DNA of 7,945 bases from Deltaproteobacteria bacterium. GTDB taxonomy: Bacteria; Desulfobacterota_B; Binatia; UBA9968. Positions 5,291 to 7,945 of the stretch are shown piece by piece. Each line of letters starts with the position of its first letter. Within the stretch, counting starts at the first letter, position 1. The notes below the pieces were generated by a model. That model worked only from the letters and a program-made list of their open reading frames with translations, did no database searches and had not been told where the DNA came from. The position numbers were made by a program, and so were the translations under genes. The stretch spans positions 1-7,945 of the forward strand of contig JAPUHZ010000448.1 in NCBI GenBank assembly GCA_027297485.1, read 5' to 3'.

Positions 5291-6442
5291 TTATCGATTC
5301 GCCTTCCTGTAGCCCAGGGCATCTTGGGCAATGATGAGCTTTTGAATATTCGATGAGCCCTCGACAATCTGGTAAGACTTGGCATCGCGCAGATAGCGCT
5401 CCACGGGAAATTCCGTTGAGTAACCGTACGCGCCGAGTATTCGAACAGCGGCGTCGGCGGCAAAGGCAGCCGCCTCGGAAGCTGCATATTTGGCGATAGA
5501 GGTCTCAAGATTGTAGGGCTTATGTTGGTCCGCTAAAGTGGCAGCTCGATAAACTAGCAGCCGGGCTGACTCTTCTTGGACTACCATCTGGGCAACGAGA
5601 TCCTGGTTCATCTGGAACTGACCGATCTTCTGCCCGAATTGCACCCTCTGATTGCAATAGTCCACTGCCGCCTCTCGGGCCGCGCGAGCTACGCCTAAAG
5701 CACCTGCTGCACAGCTCAGGCGGGTGTTGTTGAGATGCTTCATACACATTTTAAAACCTGCCCCCTCTTGGCCGATCAGGCCTTCCGCAGGGATGTGATA
5801 GTTTTCAAAGATCAGTTCTCCGGTGGGGGAGGCGTGGGTGCCAAGCTTCTCCAGGGATTTGCGGCTTACCCCAGGCTGGTTTAGATCCACATAAAAAGTT
5901 GACATGCCCCGGTGTTTCTGTGTCCTGTCCGTATAGGCGAAAATTATAGCCGTATCCGCAACCTGGGCGTTGGAGATCCAGGTCTTGGTTCCGTTGAGGA
6001 TGTAACCGCCGTCTTTTCGGACAGCCGTAGACCTTATCGCCGCCACGTCAGATCCGGCGTCGGGTTCGGTAATAGCGAAGCAACCCAGAGTTTCCCCTGA
6101 GATCAGACCGGTTAGGTGCTTCTGTTTCTGCTCCTCGGTGCCGTATTCCAAGAGGGTTACGGCGGGGCCTGCTTGCATATTAATGTAAACTCGGATGGCG
6201 CTGTGTACCCGGGCGATCTCTTCAGAAATCAGAGCAAGGGCCAGAAAACCCAGATTGGTCCCACCGTATTCCTCCGGAATCTGGCAGCCATAAAAACCGA
6301 GCTTCCCCATTTTCAGCACCAGGTCTCTGCGGAAGGTGTGCTCCCGATCGTCCTTAGCGGCTGTAGGAGCAATCTCCTTCTCGGCAAATTCGCGGGCCAG
6401 ATTCCGCACCGCCACGAGCTCTTCCGACAAATCGAAATCCAT
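5291..6442 (-). CDS. acyl-CoA dehydrogenase, probable non-decarboxylating glutaryl-CoA dehydrogenase
   Basis: A 383-aa FAD-dependent acyl-CoA dehydrogenase of full family length, soluble in the cytoplasm, passing electrons to electron-transferring flavoprotein. It would oxidise glutaryl-CoA to glutaconyl-CoA. Seen in order: MDFDLSEE N-terminus, FYGCQIPEEYGG (50-61), HSAIRVYINMQ (80-90) with Arg84, the FAD/acyl motif CFAITEPDAGSDVAA (121-135), TWISNAQVADT (154-164), LEKLGTHASPTGEL (197-210), RVQFGQKIGQFQMNQ (266-280), RILGAYGYSTEFPVERYLRD (334-353) and QIVEGSSNIQK (358-368) with catalytic Glu361. Val360 precedes the catalytic Glu where decarboxylating enzymes have Tyr; a Tyr-to-Val exchange with a retained substrate-binding Arg is the published signature of the Desulfococcus-type non-decarboxylating enzyme. 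The C-terminus (QLGVRKANR-like, here DALGYRKANR) also fits that group. Its ATG directly follows the GNAT TAA, with AAAAGGAG inside the GNAT end, so translation is probably coupled. gcdA, the next step, is immediately downstream. Another dicarboxylyl-CoA substrate remains possible. Confidence 0.88.
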   Translation of the reverse strand: MDFDLSEELVAVRNLAREFAEKEIAPTAAKDDREHTFRRDLVLKMGKLGFYGCQIPEEYGGTNLGFLALALISEEIARVHSAIRVYINMQAGPAVTLLEYGTEEQKQKHLTGLISGETLGCFAITEPDAGSDVAAIRSTAVRKDGGYILNGTKTWISNAQVADTAIIFAYTDRTQKHRGMSTFYVDLNQPGVSRKSLEKLGTHASPTGELIFENYHIPAEGLIGQEGAGFKMCMKHLNNTRLSCAAGALGVARAAREAAVDYCNQRVQFGQKIGQFQMNQDLVAQMVVQEESARLLVYRAATLADQHKPYNLETSIAKYAASEAAAFAADAAVRILGAYGYSTEFPVERYLRDAKSYQIVEGSSNIQKLIIAQDALGYRKANR

Positions 6443-6889
6443 TTACTTAATCTCCTTTTGGAAGTGCAACATTTTACCCTGGGCGAATCCGACCCGGCTG
6501 AAGAACTTCGCCATCTCTTGGTTGCCATTGCTTACAAGGGTAAAAACCGTCTGAATCTCGTGGTCTTCGGCCGATGCGGTGAATTTCTCTACGAGCGCCC
6601 TGGCTATTCCCTGGCCACGGTAGGCGGGGTCCACACCGATGATCTCAATCCATGCTACGGTGCCCGGAAGCCCAAATTCCAGTTCCCCAGCCCTGCCGAA
6701 GATGAATCCAGCAAATTGGTTCTTCACCTCGGCAACTAGAGAGGCCCAATGCGGGCGTATGGCCTCGGACATCTCGATTCTTTTCTCCCAATAGCCTGGA
6801 CGCGCCACTCCCGTGAGTCGCTCTTCGATGTTGACGATGGCTGACAAATCGGTCTTGTCGAGGTTCCTGATATAAATGGTCCTTTGCAT
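6443..6889 (-). CDS. GNAT family N-acetyltransferase
   Basis: A 148-aa single-domain GNAT protein, which transfers acetyl (or another acyl) from CoA to an amine. The acetyl-CoA pyrophosphate-binding motif A is clear: IEIIGVDPAYRGQGIARALV (81-100), with R-G-Q-G-I-A matching Q/R-x-x-G-x-G/A (Arg91, Gly94, Ala96). It is followed by the motif B region NQEMAKFFSRVGF (123-135). The N-terminal IRNLDKTDLSAIVNIEE is the usual first strand and helix. It resembles RimI-like proteins in general layout, but the acceptor cannot be told from sequence. The gene lies between a crotonase and an acyl-CoA dehydrogenase, is 24 bases from the former and directly abuts the latter, so it appears fixed in this acyl-CoA operon. 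A role in acylating the operon's enzymes is an attractive but unproven inference. The start is supported by a purine-rich Shine-Dalgarno (GGGAGGAAGGG) just before the ATG. Confidence 0.9.
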   Translation of the reverse strand: MQRTIYIRNLDKTDLSAIVNIEERLTGVARPGYWEKRIEMSEAIRPHWASLVAEVKNQFAGFIFGRAGELEFGLPGTVAWIEIIGVDPAYRGQGIARALVEKFTASAEDHEIQTVFTLVSNGNQEMAKFFSRVGFAQGKMLHFQKEIK

Positions 6890-6913
6890 CCCTTCCTCCC
6901 TCCCTTTTCTTTT

Positions 6914-7708
6914 TCAAGCTTTGTTAAATATCGGCTTCCTCTTTTCCATAAAGGCCCTATACCCCTCATGGAAGTCCGGCATCTCCATGCATTTGGCCTG
7001 GACCGTAGCTTCCGTCTCCAGTGCAGTCTCTAAATTCATGTGGGCCTCCGAATTAAGCAGCTCTTTGGTCACCCCTAGGGCATAAAGCGGACCGTCCTTC
7101 AGTCTCCGCGCAATCCCGTAGACCTCCTCCATCAGTTTCTCCTGCGGCGCCACCCGATTGGCCAAACCGATGCGATAGGCTTCCTGGGCATCGATAGAAT
7201 CCCCTAGAAAGAGAAGCTCTGCGGCCTTGCCCTGACCCACAATTCTGGGTAGGAGATAAAGCGCCCCCATATCCGCCCCGGCCAGACCTACCTTAACAAA
7301 GAGGAAGGAAAACTTGGCCTTGTCCGAAAGGATCCGAATGTCACTGGCCAGCGCCAGCATCGCCCCTGCACCGGCGGCGATTCCATTGACCGCGGCAATG
7401 ATGGGTTTTTTTAGGTTGCGCATATTTTTTACTACATTGCAGGTCATACGGGTAAACTTATACAGAGAGTCGCTCTTCATCTGGAGCAGTTTTTCGATAA
7501 TCCCATCGACACTTCCACCGGAACAGAACCCCTTGCCGGTTCCGGTAAGGACTAAGACCTTTACCGTATCGTCGTGGGCCAGCTCTTCGGTCAGCCTCTC
7601 CAGCTCTTCATAGGTCTGAAAGGTCAAGGCGTTGAGTTTGTCGGGATCATTCAGCCGAACGGTTGCAATGCCATCGTCAACCTCGTAGATAAAACTCCGA
7701 TACGTCAT
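6914..7708 (-). CDS. enoyl-CoA hydratase/isomerase (crotonase) family protein
   Basis: A 264-aa crotonase-fold protein; such proteins bind acyl-CoA and stabilise an enolate in an oxyanion hole. From the ATG at 7708: IATVRLNDPDKLNALT (14-29), the first oxyanion segment GFCSGGSVDG (60-69), KKPIIAAVNGIAAGAGAMLA (100-119), then SFLFVKVGLAGADMGALYLL (134-153), PRIVGQGKAAELLFLGD (154-170) and IGLANRVAP (180-188). The first catalytic Glu of classical hydratases (rat Glu144) aligns with Met117 here, and the second Glu region reads GLAGADMGA, with Asp146 as the only acidic residue. It therefore belongs to a crotonase branch that may not hydrate enoyl-CoA; hydrolysis, isomerisation or C-C cleavage are alternatives. 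A TTG at 7726 gives a longer frame, but GAGAGGAG lies inside that extension, 6 bases before the ATG at 7708, so the ATG is chosen. It is the first gene of the run in this window, 24 bases before the GNAT gene. Confidence 0.9.
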   Translation of the reverse strand: MTYRSFIYEVDDGIATVRLNDPDKLNALTFQTYEELERLTEELAHDDTVKVLVLTGTGKGFCSGGSVDGIIEKLLQMKSDSLYKFTRMTCNVVKNMRNLKKPIIAAVNGIAAGAGAMLALASDIRILSDKAKFSFLFVKVGLAGADMGALYLLPRIVGQGKAAELLFLGDSIDAQEAYRIGLANRVAPQEKLMEEVYGIARRLKDGPLYALGVTKELLNSEAHMNLETALETEATVQAKCMEMPDFHEGYRAFMEKRKPIFNKA

Positions 7709-7714
7709 TACATT

Positions 7715-7722
7715 CTCCTCTC
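7715..7722 (-). promoter_or_regulatory. ribosome binding site that fixes the crotonase start
   Basis: GAGAGGAG on the minus strand, 6 bases before ATG 7708. It makes the upstream TTG at 7726 an unlikely start. Just upstream, CGCAA (7742-7738) and TTGCG (7726-7722) can form a small stem next to this site. Confidence 0.7.
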
Positions 7723-7814
7723 GCAATTAGCTTAGAGTTGCGGGTTTCGGGCTTGGATTTTTGAGATCTGCTGACCAATGCTCTAAACTAATACAAACGC
7801 AGTCAGTAAGTTTA

Positions 7815-7854
7815 CATTTCCTCGGTGGAAGGAGCCTTCAGGCCGAGGGAAATG
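7815..7854. repeat. long hairpin in the leader upstream of the crotonase gene
   Basis: CATTTCCTCGG (7815-7825) pairs with CCGAGGGAAATG (7843-7854) over 11 bp with one bulged G. Inside, GAAG (7828-7831) pairs with CTTC (7836-7839) around a 4-base loop. No T-run follows on either strand, so it is not a textbook intrinsic terminator. It sits about 105 bases before the crotonase start in otherwise non-coding sequence (7727-7945), where I see no gene. It could be an mRNA 5'-leader structure, a terminator of an upstream gene beyond the edge, or a mobile-repeat remnant. Confidence 0.55.
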
Positions 7855-7945
7855 GGGGCGATTATTCCTACCGTTTGGGCCTGCACCAAGCCTCACGTTC
7901 GGTTCCCTCGTCCTTCAGTCTCCTTCCCCTCGGAATAGCCTCAAT

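Noticed and set aside
6116..6739. 207-codon open frame on the plus strand across the dehydrogenase and GNAT genes
   Set aside because: It overlaps two well-supported genes on the opposite strand and its translation resembles no protein family.
7788..7793. TATTAG on the minus strand as a -10 promoter element for the crotonase gene
   Set aside because: No adequate -35 element is present at the right spacing; the match is at chance level.
7871..7945. Minus-strand frame entering from the right edge (about 25 codons, ending at a TAG) as the tail of an upstream gene
   Set aside because: It is too short and Arg-rich to identify; it could be real but cannot be supported.

Overview
The window holds a run of genes that all read on the minus strand, so transcription goes from the right edge to the left. 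It looks like part of an anaerobic bacterial chromosome, most likely Desulfobacterota (syntrophic or sulfate-reducing 'deltaproteobacteria'). This placement is an inference. It rests on an acyl-CoA dehydrogenase of the non-decarboxylating glutaryl-CoA type sitting directly upstream of a GcdA-type glutaconyl-CoA decarboxylase carboxyltransferase, an arrangement expected in strict anaerobes that degrade aromatic compounds, dicarboxylates or glutarate. Base composition is moderate, about 50% GC in most rows counted by hand, but clearly higher inside gcdA.

In transcription order from the right: a non-coding leader with a strong hairpin (7815-7854); a crotonase-family gene (6914-7708); a GNAT acetyltransferase (6443-6889); an acyl-CoA dehydrogenase (5291-6442) whose ATG directly abuts the GNAT stop codon; and gcdA (3533-5266). 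Next comes a short frameshifted tail of a different carboxyltransferase (about 3378-3504), followed by a radical SAM protein (2551-3381) whose GTG start overlaps the stop codon of that relic. A one-TM small protein (2286-2516) and an MmgE/PrpD family protein (839-2197) complete this group. After a palindrome-rich spacer (722-820) come two tRNA-related genes: dtd (220-660) and the 5' end of trmL (1-98), which runs off the left edge.

Metabolic reading: the dehydrogenase would oxidise glutaryl-CoA to glutaconyl-CoA without losing CO2. GcdA would then transfer the carboxylate to a biotin carrier as part of a membrane Na+-pumping decarboxylase, giving crotonyl-CoA and conserving the decarboxylation energy. 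The GcdB/C/D partners are not in the window. The crotonase lacks a usual catalytic Glu, so it may not be the crotonyl-CoA hydratase. The GNAT could modify a protein or small molecule; its target is unknown. The roles of the MmgE/PrpD, radical SAM and small membrane proteins in this cluster are not known.

The most notable observations are (1) the Val-Glu pair at the dehydrogenase active site, which marks the non-decarboxylating type; (2) the fossil carboxyltransferase tail just behind a GC-richer gcdA, suggesting that one carboxyltransferase gene replaced another in place; and (3) a compact array of inverted repeats between the MmgE/PrpD gene and dtd.
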